Part shown: piece by piece, positions 36,192 through 46,841 of the stretch
How the letters are laid out: each line of letters opens with the position of its first letter
Position numbering within the stretch: position 1 is the stretch's first letter
DNA from: Chitinophagales bacterium
GTDB lineage: Bacteria > Bacteroidota > Bacteroidia > Chitinophagales > UBA2359
DNA: 64,000 nucleotides
Reading direction: 5' to 3'
Assembly: GCA_020636475.1 (NCBI GenBank)
Contig: JACJXU010000009.1
Span: forward strand, 1-64,000
The notes under the pieces: model-generated
Seen by the model: the letters and a program-made list of their open reading frames with translations, nothing else
Databases searched by the model: none
What the model was told of the DNA's origin: nothing
Translations under genes and position numbers: made by a program

Positions 36192-36227
36192 CAAAGGTAC
36201 TGTTTTTTGCAACATTGTTGCAAAAAA
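36192..36227 (-). promoter_or_regulatory. TonB-receptor promoter with perfect palindromic operator
   Basis: On the minus strand TACCTTTG (plus 36192-36199) is a perfect -7 element. Immediately upstream lies a perfect inverted repeat: arms TTTTTTGCAACA (36203-36214) and TGTTGCAAAAAA (36216-36227) around one base. The distal arm supplies the -33 TTTG, 21 bp from the -7. A dimeric repressor bound here would block RNA polymerase fully. The shape (TTGCAACA-n-TGTTGCAA) suits a Fur/Zur-family dimer, but the regulator is not in the window. Confidence 0.7.
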
Positions 36228-36350
36228 AGATCATTTAAAAATTCTTAAAAAATGAAGTTGATGGAAAATTGTGCTATTTTTAAGTACTTATTCTAAAGTA
36301 ATCAAGTATTCTCTTGAATAATTTACTTTGAAACTTGTGCATTGAGTATA

Positions 36351-36414
36351 GCCGCGTTTCGACTTCGCTCAACGTTCGGTTAATAATTTATGCTGGTTTT
36401 CTTTTGTCCAAGTA
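36351..36414. repeat. Dispersed repeat, copy 1
   Basis: A 64-bp stretch containing TTTCGACTTCGCTCAA (36357-36372) and a distal 32-bp part (36383-36414) identical to 46608-46639; the whole unit matches 46576-46639 with few mismatches. It lies just upstream of the DoxX gene. Confidence 0.7.
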
Positions 36415-36438
36415 CTTAAAATTTAAAATTGAAGTAAT

Positions 36439-36813
36439 ATGAAATATCTTTCTTTAGCGATAAGATTTATTGTAGCAATTATTCTATTGCAAACCTTGTA
36501 TTTTAAGTTTACCGCACACCCGGATAGCGTTTATATTTTTTCTAAAGTAGGGTTAGAACCTTATGGTAGAATAGGAATTGGTATTTTAGAGTTAATTGCA
36601 GCAATATTGTTGCTTATTCCGCGTACCGTAGCTTGGGGTGCATTGTTGAGTTTGGGAATTATTAGTGGTGCAATTTTTATGCACCTAAACAATTTGGGTA
36701 TAGAAGTGAATGACGATAATGGATTGTTGTTTTATTTGGCAGTTGTTGTTTTTGTGGGTAGTCTTATTACACTAATATTGTACCGCAAACAAATACCTTT
36801 TTTTAAGGGATAG
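36439..36813 (+). CDS. DoxX-family membrane protein
   Basis: 124 aa, four predicted membrane helices. Typical DoxX-like features: RFIVAIILLQTLYFKFTAHP at the N-terminus, GIGILELIAAILLLIPRTVA in the second span (conserved Glu) and GAIFMHLNNLGIEVNDDNG. The family is linked to membrane redox or electron-transfer proteins, but its activity is generally undefined. Monocistronic; preceded by the dispersed repeat and followed by the oppositely oriented SDR gene. Confidence 0.8.
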   Translation: MKYLSLAIRFIVAIILLQTLYFKFTAHPDSVYIFSKVGLEPYGRIGIGILELIAAILLLIPRTVAWGALLSLGIISGAIFMHLNNLGIEVNDDNGLLFYLAVVVFVGSLITLILYRKQIPFFKG

Positions 36814-36909
36814 GCAGTAAAAGACTTAAGTTATAAAGATACAAGACATAATAGTCCGAAATCTCTTTGTTTAATCAAAAAGATTTCGGACGTTATTTTC
36901 TTAAAAAAA

Positions 36910-37773
36910 CTATTTTAATAATTCTTGCATTCCAAAAGCAGTTAAGAAGTTATCGTATTGTACTTTCACCTGCTTATTTGCCGTTTCAACAAATTCCCCG
37001 GTCATACCGTCAGCAACTGTTCTTAGTGGGCGCTGTCCTTTGGGTGTTTCAATTAATTTTAGTATTGCATCAGGTACCATTTGAGGATTTGGCTGCATTG
37101 CTTCAAACATTTTTCCCATACCTTCTCCTATGTTTTCAGGTACTTTTGCCAAATCGCCATACGAAGGAAGAATAGAATGGTCGGACCCATAAGTAGATTT
37201 ACCAAAAATTTCCGTTGGAAAAGCACCAGGTTGAATAATGGCTACATCAACACCAAAAGGTCTTACCTCGTAGTGTAAGCCCTCAGAAAGTCCTTCTACA
37301 GCAAATTTTGCACTATTATAGATAGTCATAAATGGCGCAGAAAAGCGACCTAATCCACTGGAAATGTTTATTATCAAGCCTTCTCCTTGTTTTCTCATTT
37401 GTGGTAGGCTTGCTTTGGTTACTCTCCAGGCTCCTTTTACATGCACATCAAGCATTTTTTCCAAATCTTCTTCGGTATATGCTTCCGCCAAACCACCGCC
37501 AAAATAGCCGGCATTGTTGATAATTACATCTAATTGGCCTTCTTTGGTAATAATATCCGAAATAACATTTTTTACCGCTTTGCTGTCAGTAACATCAAGT
37601 TCCACAACATTGATATTCTCTGTGGCAGCTAATTCTTTAGCTTTTTCTGCATTTCTTGTGGCAATGTCTCTAATCGTTGCATAAACGGTATATCCTTTTG
37701 CTGCACAACTTTTTGCGGTTAAGTAGCCAAAGCCACTGTTGGTTCCTGTAATAAAAACTACTTTTTTTGACAT
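36910..37773 (-). CDS. Short-chain dehydrogenase/reductase (classical SDR)
   Basis: NAD(P)H-dependent oxidoreductase of unknown substrate. Motifs: VVFITGTNSGFGYLTAKSCA (TGxxxGxG cofactor site, residues 5-24), DVIINNAGYFGGG (NNAG), NISSGLGRFSAPFMTIYNSA with catalytic Ser and YNSAK (Tyr and Lys), then VAIIQPGAFPTEIFG. 287 aa. It follows ribH by 35 bp on the same strand and may be read through from the smc-ribH transcript. Confidence 0.88.
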   Translation of the reverse strand: MSKKVVFITGTNSGFGYLTAKSCAAKGYTVYATIRDIATRNAEKAKELAATENINVVELDVTDSKAVKNVISDIITKEGQLDVIINNAGYFGGGLAEAYTEEDLEKMLDVHVKGAWRVTKASLPQMRKQGEGLIINISSGLGRFSAPFMTIYNSAKFAVEGLSEGLHYEVRPFGVDVAIIQPGAFPTEIFGKSTYGSDHSILPSYGDLAKVPENIGEGMGKMFEAMQPNPQMVPDAILKLIETPKGQRPLRTVADGMTGEFVETANKQVKVQYDNFLTAFGMQELLK

Positions 37774-37808
37774 TTTAATATTTTAAGTTTAAAAAAAATT
37801 ATTTTAAT

Positions 37809-38294
37809 TTATGTGCTCATTTCTTTTCTCAACACCAACATTCTCACAGCAGTTTCGGCGGCTTCGCTGCCTTTGTTGCCGTGTTTTCCTCCGGCGCGGT
37901 CGAGGGCTTGTTGTTGGGTTTGGGGTGTGAGTACACCAAAAATAAACGGTATCCCCAATTTGAGATTTAGCTGCATAATACCTTGCGCTACTGCCGAATT
38001 GATGTAATGGTCGTGGCGAGTTTCGCCTGTAACTACACAGCCCAAGCAAATAATGGCATCTACAAAACTGTTTTCGGCAAGCCACTGCGCCGCCAAGGGC
38101 AATTCAAAACTGCCCGGCACATGTTTTACAATGACATCGCTTGGCGGAACGCCTGCATGTACACACAAGGTTTCGGTGGCTCCCGCCAGTAGTGCGTGGG
38201 TAACGGTTTCGTTCCAATCGGAAACTACAATACCGAAGCGAAATCCTGTGGCGGAGGGCAGTTTTGTTGGTTTGTCCGAATGTTGTGTTGCCAT
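37809..38294 (-). CDS. ribH: 6,7-dimethyl-8-ribityllumazine synthase
   Basis: Penultimate step of riboflavin synthesis; condenses ribityl-amino-uracil with dihydroxybutanone phosphate and assembles as an icosahedral or pentameric shell. Signatures: FGIVVSDWNETVTHALLAGA, VPGSFELPLAAQWLAE, and CLGCVVTGETRHDHYINSAV with the catalytic His, followed by FGVLTPQTQQQALDRAGGK. 161 aa, normal. It begins 18 bp after smc and precedes the SDR gene. Confidence 0.96.
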   Translation of the reverse strand: MATQHSDKPTKLPSATGFRFGIVVSDWNETVTHALLAGATETLCVHAGVPPSDVIVKHVPGSFELPLAAQWLAENSFVDAIICLGCVVTGETRHDHYINSAVAQGIMQLNLKLGIPFIFGVLTPQTQQQALDRAGGKHGNKGSEAAETAVRMLVLRKEMST

Positions 38295-38312
38295 TGACTA
38301 TTGTTTTTAGGA

Positions 38313-41300
38313 TTAAGATTTTTCGTTGGTGTATTCTATTTCGTGCAAATCTACGGGTACTGCGCGCGACACACCATCTTGCGCCACAATTCCGTACACC
38401 ACATCTACCGAGACCATCGTATTTTTGTTGTGGGTAATGACAATAAACTGTGAATTGTCCGAAAATTCGCGAATCATCTGGCTGAATTTTTCCACATTTA
38501 CATCATCTAAAGGCGCATCTACTTCATCTAAAATGCAGAAAGGGGCGGGTTTTAGCAAGTACAAACCAAAAATAAGCGAAATTGCCGTAAGCGATTTTTC
38601 ACCGCCCGAAAGTTGGTCGATAGTGCTGGGTTTTTTGCCTTTGGGTTTGGCAATAATTTCCACCGCCGACTCCAAAGGGTCGTCAGGATTTGTCAGCGTA
38701 AGGTCGCATTGGTCTTCTTCGGTAAACAATTTGCGGAAAACCTTTTGGAAATTATCGCGCACTTGGTTGAAAGCGTCCATAAACAAATTTACCGCCGTAT
38801 TTTCGATTTCTTGCATTGTATCCAAGAGCGATTTTTTCGATTGAAGCAGGTCATTGCGTTGTTCGATAATAAAATCGTGGCGTTTTTTCATTTCATTAAA
38901 CGCTTCAATGGCAAAAGGATTTACCTCGCCGAAGGTTTCTATTTGTCTGCGCAGTTTTTGTACGGTTTCTTCGTATTCGCCTATTTTTTGGATATTTTCG
39001 GCACTAATGTAGTCAATGGGCGGAAGGCTGTCCAAGTCTATATTAAACTCTACCGAAAGGCGTTCGTTTACCGACAGCATTTTTATTTTCAACTGATTGA
39101 GTTGCTCTTTCAGTTCGGAAATAATGGCAAGGTGTTGTTCTTTTTTGCGCTGAAATTGCTTGAGATTTTGCTCCAAAGCATCAATTTTTCCTTTTTCATC
39201 GAAATAATGTTGCTCTTTTTGCTGCAAAACTTTGGTAAATTCGTCTTTTTGCACATAAAGATTTTTGATATATGTGTCTTTGTCGCCAAGTTGTGCCTGT
39301 AAGTTGTTTATTTCTATTTCCGACTGTTCAATAAGTGTCTGGTTGCTGGTATTTTTTCCTACAATTTCGCTTTGTCGGCTTTGATAAAATTCAATGTTTT
39401 GGCGCGTTTGATTAGCTTGGTTTTGGGCGTGAAGGTGCTTGATATTTAGCTCATTAAAAGATTTGTTTTGCGCGTTGGCTTGGTTTTCGGTTTGTAAAAA
39501 CGACTGGCGGAAACTTTCAAATTCTTCGCGCGCATCGTTTTGTTTTTGCTGCCACTGGTCGAAAGATGTTTGCAAACTTTCTATTTGCGTATTTACGCCG
39601 GCTGTTTTTTCCATCAAGGCAGTATTGCGGTCGTTGTTGTCTTGCAAAAGTTGCTCAAATTGCTGATGGCAGTTTTACCGAAGTGAGTTTATTCTCTATT
39701 TTATAAAACTCGTTTTGCCATTGTTGCAACTGATTTTTTGCGAAGAATTTTGCAAATCTTTGTGGGCTGCTTCGTTTTCGGCAAGGGTGTTTTTTGTTCG
39801 AGAACTTGTTGTTCTATTTTTTCGATGTCGGCGGCTATTTTTTGAGATTGTAGGCGCGTCCATTTTTTTACCTTCAAAAGAACCCGTAAAACCGCCCGTA
39901 ATACTGTTTTTTGTCCAAATTATTTGCCCATCGGCGGATAAAATGTGTCAGTTGGGATTGTTTTTTGGAGTGTTTCTACTTGTGCGGCATCTTCGGCAAA
40001 AGCGGTTTTGTACAGCAGACTTTCTACCAAGGGGCGGTATTTGTTTTCGCACTGCACTACTTGTAGCAAAGGTGTCGTGTTTGGCGGTGTGTTTGTTTCG
40101 GTGTGTGTTTTTTTCGGCGATATTTTCTAATACAAAAAGCTGCTTTTCCCTTTTTTTCTTGTTGTAGTAAAGTTGAATGGCATTTTGTGCTTCTTGCTTG
40201 TTGGCAACCACAAAGTAGTTGAGATAAAAGGTAAAAAGTGTTTCCAAAGCGGCTTTGTAGGTGTCAGGACACGAAATGATGTCGGACAAAAGTGAAGGCT
40301 CGTTGCCGGACGACCAAGTATTTTTGTTTTGCTCAGGTATTTGATGGATTCAGGGAAGCCTTCTAAGCTATCTACCAAACTTTTGGTGAGAGTAAACTCA
40401 TTTTTGCGGGCATCTAACTGGCGGAGATTTTCCTGTAAGGTGTTTTTTTGGTTTTGGATAAGTTGCTGCAAATCCGATAGTTTTTGGCTCAACTGGTTTT
40501 CGGCAGTTTGTGCTTGCGCAATGTTTTGTTGCAGCAACTGATGCTCTTTCCCATTTTTCTTGTTCGGCAACGAGGGTGTTGAGTTCTTTTCTTTTCCGTT
40601 ATGCGCTTTTGGTTGTCGGAGGCTTCGCGTTCAAAACTTTGGCGACTGTTTTTTTGAATTGCCAGATTTTGTCCTATTTGGTTGAGTTGTTGGTTTATAT
40701 GGTTCAGGTTTTTTCGCGATGCTGGAAGGCTTCTTTGTGGGTTTTAAATCGTCCTGAAAAGTTTTGTTTTGTTCGTTTGCCTGCTTTAGTTCCTCCGAAA
40801 TTTCGCTCAAATTGTGTTGTTCTTGTTGCAAACGTTGTTGAAGGAGTCTTAGTTCGGCTTCTATTTTGCGCAAATTTTCGACATCTTGCTGGCGTTGTTG
40901 ACTAATGCTTTGCTTGCGTTCTTGGAGATAGCGCAGTTTTTCGTTGGCAATTCCTTTGGCGTTTTCTTGTTCTTTATCAGTCCAAAATGCTCGTTAAGTG
41001 CGCGTTGTGCGCGAGCAAGTTCTTGTTCTTGGGCAATAATATTGGTCTTTTTTTTCCGAAATATTTGCTTCGATATGGGCAATTTGTGTTTGTGTTTCTA
41101 TGGAAACCGTTTCTTCATTTGTAGTTTTGTTGAACGTATTTTTCTTGTTCTTTGTGTTCGCGCACGCTCAAAGAGCCAGAACTACGCTTTTGTCTTTGTA
41201 TTCAGCACGAATTTTTTATACTTTTCGGCGCGTTTTGCTTGTTTTTCAAGCGTTTTGAGGTTGTTTTCAATTTCGGCAAGCAAATCTTCTACGTTCAAGT

Positions 41301-41856
41301 CGCTGCTGGTGCCTTCGAGTTTTGCTGAGGTTTCTTTTGCGAATTTTATATTTAGAAATTCCGGCAGCCTGCTCAAACAATTTTCAGCGGAGGTTGTCGC
41401 GGTCATTAAAATTTCGCTAATCATATTTAGTTCTATGATGGCGTAGGAGTCGGAACTAATGCCCGTGTCCATAAACAACGCCTGAATATCTTTAAGGCGG
41501 CACGTTACATTGTTGAGGCGATATTCGCTGTCGCCGTTTCGGTAGAGTACGCGCGAAATAGTTACGGTTTGGTATTCGGTGGGCAGTAGATTGCGTGTAT
41601 TTTCAAAGGTGAGATTTACTTCGGCTCTACCACTGGCTTTGCGAATTTTATTTCCATTGAAAATAAGATTGTCCATTTTTTCGGAGCGCAATGCGCGGGA
41701 GCGTTGTTCGCCCAACACCCAACGGATAGCATCTACTACATTAGATTTTCCACAACCATTCGGACCTACAATGCCCGTAACATTATGATTGAAGTGTATG
41801 ATTTGCTTATCGGCAAAACTTTTGAAGCCCTTAATTTCGAGGGAGGTTAATTGCAC
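38313..41856 (-). pseudogene. smc: Chromosome segregation ATPase SMC, broken by many frameshifts
   Basis: The locus spans 3544 nt, exactly the length of a normal SMC of about 1180 residues. The N-terminal head (41182-41856) has Walker A GPNGCGKSNVVDAIRWVLGE. The C-terminal head with half the coiled coil (38313-39647) has the ABC signature LSGGEKSLTAISLIFGLYLL and Walker B FCILDEVDAPLDD. Between 39650 and 41180 coiled-coil and hinge pieces (SLEGFPESIKYLSK, then DIISCPDTYKAALETLFTFY) lie in alternating frames, needing at least six indels, often at T/A runs. SMC is generally essential for normal chromosome segregation, so poor consensus quality in this stretch is more likely than a real pseudogene. 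Confidence 0.9.
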
Positions 41857-42024
41857 GTAATTTCTAACTTAATTTTTTAAGGATAATGCGAATAATATCA
41901 AGCAAAACAATAGATTTAGTGCTTTGTTTGGGTAAAAGAGAGTTTGATTAGATAAATAAAAACAAAGCAATAATTTGCCCTACAAAATTAGGACAAAAGT
42001 AAATATTGGAAAAATATTTTCGCT

Positions 42025-43203
42025 TTACAGCAGTTCAATAACCATAGCAGATGCGCCACCGCCGCCATTGCAAATACCGCTGGCTCCTATTTTGCCATTT
42101 TTGTAGCGAAGAGCGGAAATAAGTGTGCAAATAATACGCGCGCCGGAAACACCAATGGGGTGTCCTAAAGAAACAGCACCGCCCAATACGTTTACTTTGT
42201 CGGGGCTTAGTTCCATAAGTTGGTTATTGGCTACCGCAACTACGGCAAAGGCTTCATTTATTTCAAAAACATCTACATTTTTGATGTCTATGTCGGCTTT
42301 GTGCAAAGCTTTCGGAATAGCTTTGGCAGGTGTTGTAGTAAAGTTTTCGGGAGTTTGTGCGGCATCGGCGTAGCTACGTATTTTGGCAATAGGTTTTAAG
42401 CCCAAAGCGCGCACTTTGTCACCACTCATCAATACCAAAGCGGCTGCACCGTCATTTATAGACGAAGCATTTACGGCGGTTACAGTACCATCTTTCTTAA
42501 ATGCGGGCGAAATTTGTCCTACTTTTGCTTCATTGAAGCGTTTGTATTCTTCATCATCGCTTACTACTATCGGTTCGCCGCGGCGTTGTGGAATTTCTAC
42601 CGAAACTATTTCATCTTTAAAAAGACCTTCGGCATGAGCTTTGGCGGCTCTTTTGTACGATTCTATGGCATAAGCATCTTGCATTTCTCGGGAAATGTGG
42701 CAAGAATCGGCACACATTTCGGCGGCGATACCCATCATAAATCCTTGATAAGGGTCTTGCAGTCCGTCACGGACAATCGCATCAACCAATTCTTTATTGC
42801 CGTAGCGCATGCCATTTCTTCCTTGCGGAACATAGTAAGGAGCGTTGGTCATACTTTCCATACCACCGGCAACTACAGTATCGGCATCGCCCAAGCGGAT
42901 AGCTTGTGCAGCGAACATGAGTGCTTTCATACCCGAAGCACATACTTTATTTACGGTAGTGCAGGGCGTTTTGCTGCCTACACCTGCCGCCAATGCTGCC
43001 TGACGGGCAGGAGCTTGTCCGTTATTGGCTTGTAATACATTGCCCATAAACACTTCGTCAACCATTGAGGCATCAATTCCGGCGCGTTCAATAGCGGCTC
43101 TAATAGCAATACTGCCTAACTCTACGGCAGTTAAATCGGATAAACTGCCATTAAAACTTCCTATAGGCGTGCGCGCCATAGAAACAATATAAACTTCTTG
43201 CAT
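42025..43203 (-). CDS. Acetyl-CoA C-acetyltransferase (thiolase)
   Basis: Condenses or cleaves acetyl-CoA units (biosynthetic or degradative thiolase II). Catalytic features: nucleophilic Cys in [46 protein letters not shown] (His) and the C-terminal [15 protein letters not shown] (Cys). 392 aa, normal. Monocistronic by spacing. With the acyl-CoA dehydrogenase at 51-53 kb it fits fatty-acid beta-oxidation or PHA-type metabolism, which cannot be separated here. Confidence 0.93.
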   Translation of the reverse strand: MQEVYIVSMARTPIGSFNGSLSDLTAVELGSIAIRAAIERAGIDASMVDEVFMGNVLQANNGQAPARQAALAAGVGSKTPCTTVNKVCASGMKALMFAAQAIRLGDADTVVAGGMESMTNAPYYVPQGRNGMRYGNKELVDAIVRDGLQDPYQGFMMGIAAEMCADSCHISREMQDAYAIESYKRAAKAHAEGLFKDEIVSVEIPQRRGEPIVVSDDEEYKRFNEAKVGQISPAFKKDGTVTAVNASSINDGAAALVLMSGDKVRALGLKPIAKIRSYADAAQTPENFTTTPAKAIPKALHKADIDIKNVDVFEINEAFAVVAVANNQLMELSPDKVNVLGGAVSLGHPIGVSGARIICTLISALRYKNGKIGASGICNGGGGASAMVIELL

Positions 43204-43435
43204 TTTTATAAAAGATAATTTAGTATTAGTTAGATTAATTTTCTCAAAAATTTCGGCTACAAATCTACAATATTTTATTGATTTTATAAACTGGCGTAAA
43301 AATTGCTGCTATTTGTAGAAATAGTTAGGAAAAGACATCATATGCCTTATAATTCGTGTGACAGTAATTATATTGTGTGTCTAAATTGTGAAAAATAGTG
43401 TCCATAAAAAATTCAAGTTTATAAAAAAATACTAT

Positions 43436-46400
43436 ATGAAATCTAATCTACTTTTATTGATTATGTTGTTCTTCGGCTTGTCGATAAGTGCTTTTGCGCA
43501 AGAAAATTGTTCAAGCGAGCAGTGTGTAGAAGCATTTGAAGGCATAAATAATCACTCCATTTATTTGGCGGATTTGCCCGGAACAGCCCGTTATGTTTTT
43601 TACAACAACTCGGGTGTGTTTGAATCATTTGCCGACGGAACAGCTCATTTAACCGGAACTATTGTCAATAAAGATGATCCCGATAAAATGTGGGTTATTG
43701 ACATTTACTTCAAAAACCGTATGGATTATGCTACATGGGAAGCCATGTCGAACCCGCCACACTACAAAGGTAATTCTTATGACGTAGGTTTACATTATCT
43801 AAACTGGGATTATTATACCATTGATTCGGGCGATGACGGACAGAAAAGCACTATTAAAGGTGTTGACGGCAGCGACTTTGAAGATTGGATATTGTATCTA
43901 TCGCAAGATACTGACGGTGGAAAATATACTACGCAAGTGGGGCAGGCTGCCAACGACCAAAATACTGCTTACGGTATTTCTACGTGGTTTCACTTTTCTG
44001 GCTACGACAATATGGGTACAGAAATTAAACCTAAGCGCGGTGACGTGAACGTGGATTTCTGTGAATCATGCACCGGAACATATTCTTACACTGTAAATGC
44101 TGCTGCGGGTACTTTTACTTATACCGTGAGTCCGTATGCAGAAGGAACGGTTTCAGGAAGTACTATTTCTTTGTTTAATCTTTGTCACGGAAATTATACT
44201 ATTACTATAACTTACCAAGACGGCTCGGAAGAGGAGGTTTCATTTGAAATAGATACACCATCTTACGGCAATTTTACGTACCAAGTGAGCAATGTAAGCA
44301 ATTCGGATAGCGATGCGTGTAATGGTTCTGCCCAAATAAATGTAATGCTTATGGGTGGGGCAACTAATTTTACGTATGACTTAAATTCAACCGGAAACGT
44401 TAGTGCAAATGGCAATATGCTTACATTAAGTGGCTTGTGCTGTGGCAACAACAGTATTGATATTATGTACGATGGCTGCCAACAAAATGTAAGTTTTTAT
44501 GTAGGTTGCAACCAAGTGAACAACTGTAATGCAAATAGCAGTGTAACTACCGTAGGAGCGATTGTTGGCAGTACCAACGGTTCGGCTTCTGTAGTGTTGT
44601 CGGGTGTGGGAAGTGATTATACCTACGATTTTAATGACGAAATGGCTACGGTTATTTCCAACGGAAATAATATTTCGGTGAGTGGTTTGGCTTGTGGCTC
44701 TTATACTTTGACGGTTACTTATGGAGATGATGATTGTGAAATGACAATTTTGATAGTAATACCTTGCTTAAATGCTTGTGGACTAACCTACGACCTTAGC
44801 ACAAGTGGCGCAGCAGAAGGAGAAACGGCTAGTACAGCAACCATCAACTTGAACGTACCCGACAATGGTGCTTACACCTACGTTTATGAAGGACCCGGCG
44901 CGCTTTACCAAGAAGGCGAGAATATTTATATCAGCCAACTTCCTTGTGGCGAATACAGCATTACCATTATTTATGAAGATGAGGCTTGTAGCTTGACTAT
45001 TCCATTTATGGTTGAGTGTATAGAAGAAAATTGTAATGCATTAACCGATTTTTGTACAGAAATTGGCAATAGTATAGTAATCTGTCCGGTAGATATTTTC
45101 TGCGACCTTAAAGGTACGCCTTCGTATGATGATTGGAGTTATAATTTACCGGCATTTTTCCAAGTTTCCGGCGATTGCATTGTTTATACACCTATGGTAA
45201 CAGTTCCCGACAATGATGTACTAACCATTACTGCCAGCGATGATTATGGTTTTACCGAAACTGTCGTGTTGAATATTCAAATTGGGGACTGCGAAGGCTC
45301 TAACAATGGTTGTGCCGTAGATGATTTTGTACAAACTCCTATTAATATTTCTGTGGGAGTAAATGTTTTGGGTAATGATAACGTGAATATTGCTACTTCG
45401 TATGTTACCAATGTAACCCAACCTGACTATGGCTCGGTTTCATTGAGTATTAACAGCAAACAAATTATTTATTCACCACCTTCCGGTTATACTGGTTTTG
45501 CACACTTTACTTATGATGTACTTACACCAAATGGTATTTGTGGAACGGCGAATGTGACCATTCAAATTTTATCGCAAGCGCAATTATGTCAGTTGCCAAC
45601 CGATATTTGTGTAGATCCGGGTACAAGTTTAGAGATATGTCCTGTAAGTTGTGATGTGCCAAATGCTACTGCCCAACAAGTGATTTCTTCTTTGGGTGGA
45701 AGTTACACTATTTTGTCCGGCGGCTGTGTGCATTATACTGTGCCTGAATTTGTGACAGGCGTAGATACGGTAGAAGTGATTAGTTGTAATGCGCAAAACG
45801 AATGTGGTTCGGTGTTTGTATATCTTACCGTAGGAAACTGCGACGAGACTATGGCACAAGCCAAAGACAACGTTTATAGCGTGAATAGAAACAACAGCTT
45901 GGATTTGAACATTTATGATAATGATATTATTACCGAAGATACGTACTTAGTGTCTTATACGCTGCCTAAAAATGGTATGTTGATGTACATGGAAAATGGT
46001 GGCTTGCGCTACACACCAAATGCAGATTTTATCGGCTTTGATGATTTTATTATACCATTACTTCACCTCACGCAGGTTTGCAACGCGCAAAAGTAGTAAT
46101 AGAAGTATTAGATGAGGTGGACGGACTTAGTCCGGTAACAAGCGATGTTTGTGCTTTGAAAATTGCCAACGGCTTTTCACCAAATGGAGACGGCTTGAAT
46201 GACAACTTTGTTTTGCCGCATACAACGTGCTACCAATACAAAAACATTGTAATCTTCGACCGTTACAGCAGAATAGTTTATCAAGCAGAAAATATTAATG
46301 AAACTTTTTAGCTTGGGACGGTTCTTTCAAAGGCGGCGAAGCCTTGATTGATGGCACCTATTTCTATTATTTAGATGTAGAAAATGATAAAGGACAAGTA

Positions 46401-46436
46401 CGCAGAGTTGCGGGAATGATAGAATTGAGACGATAA
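43436..46436 (+). CDS. Large secreted T9SS protein with Cys-rich repeats and CHU_C domain (two frameshifts)
   Basis: Start at ATG 43436 (signal peptide KSNLLLLIMLFFGLSISAFA). An N-terminal domain of about 190 residues is followed by four or five imperfect repeats of about 75 residues, each closing with a pattern like LSGLCCGNNSIDIMYDGC. Two cadherin/Big-like modules (e.g. PDYGSVSLSINSKQIIYSPP) follow, then a gliding-type C-terminal domain (ANGFSPNGDGLNDNFVLPH, AWDGSFKGGEALIDGTYFYY) ending at TAA 46434-46436. Frames change at a T4 run near 46045 and a T5 run near 46306; repaired, the protein has about 1000 residues. CHU_C/type-B signals direct export through the type IX system. Function probably adhesive or surface-structural. 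Confidence 0.82.
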
Positions 46437-46455
46437 TAATTGTAATGTTGAAATA

Positions 46456-46494
46456 AAAAAGCGGGTTTTGCTTCCGAAGCAAAACCCGCTTTTT
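46456..46494 (+). terminator. Strong intrinsic terminator after the T9SS gene
   Basis: Perfect 19-bp arms (46456-46474 and 46476-46494) around one base, core GCGGGTTTTGCTTC, bounded by A5 and T5 so it can work on both strands. It lies 20 bp after the T9SS stop codon. Confidence 0.9.
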
Positions 46495-46540
46495 CTTTAA
46501 GGAGGATATGTTTTGGTGTTAAAATTTTAAAACTCGTACC

Positions 46541-46639
46541 TTGAGCGAAGTCGAAGTGTGCTTTTGCTCGTGTTGGTCGCGTTTCGACTTCGCTCATCGC
46601 TCAGTTCATAATTTATGCTGGTTTTCTTTTGTCCAAGTA
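46541..46639. repeat. REP-like inverted pair and dispersed repeat copy 2
   Basis: TTGAGCGAAGTCGAA (46541-46555) and TTTCGACTTCGCTCA (46582-46596) face each other and can form a hairpin. The right half (46576-46639) is copy 2 of the dispersed repeat at 36351-36414. Related TTGAGCGAAGTCGAAA segments recur at 50821-50937. Confidence 0.75.
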
Positions 46640-46738
46640 GTTATTCTGTAAGGTGTATTCATTTGTGATACTATCATTTGATACTATCAAATGTACAATC
46701 ATTTTGGGAGAATATTGAAATTGGGTGGGAGTTTTTAA

Positions 46739-46835
46739 TTGGTCAAAATGGGAGCGGAGCGACTATTTTGACCAACGTTGAATATGAAGCGTAGCCTGCC
46801 GATAGGCGGCTATGATTTCATATACCGTGTTATAA
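46739..46835. repeat. Hairpin plus attC-like imperfect palindrome next to the AIPR stop
   Basis: TTGGTCAAAAT (46739-46749) and ATTTTGACCAA (46765-46775) form an 11-bp stem. From 46774 the sequence AAC-GTTGAATATGAAGCGTAGCC pairs, with unpaired bases, with GGCTATGATTTCATATACC ending in GTGTTATAA (46829-46835). AAC/GTT ends, bulged inner arms and position 7 bp after the AIPR stop codon (in its reading direction) recall an integron attC site. The outer boxes are not fully complementary and no integrase gene is in the window. Confidence 0.4.
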
Positions 46836-46841
46836 AACGTT

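Larger units (their letters stand above)
46437..46841. other. Repeat-rich intergenic region between T9SS gene and AIPR gene
   Basis: Holds, in order, the terminator (46456-46494), two inverted REP-like segments (46541-46639), a short direct repeat TGATACTATC near 46670-46690, a hairpin with 11-bp arms (46739-46775) and an attC-like imperfect palindrome (46771-46835). No gene is visible. Confidence 0.6.

Noticed and set aside
38313..41856. Several separate small coiled-coil genes
   Set aside because: Collinear order, total length and the two ABC half-sites show one smc gene split by indels.
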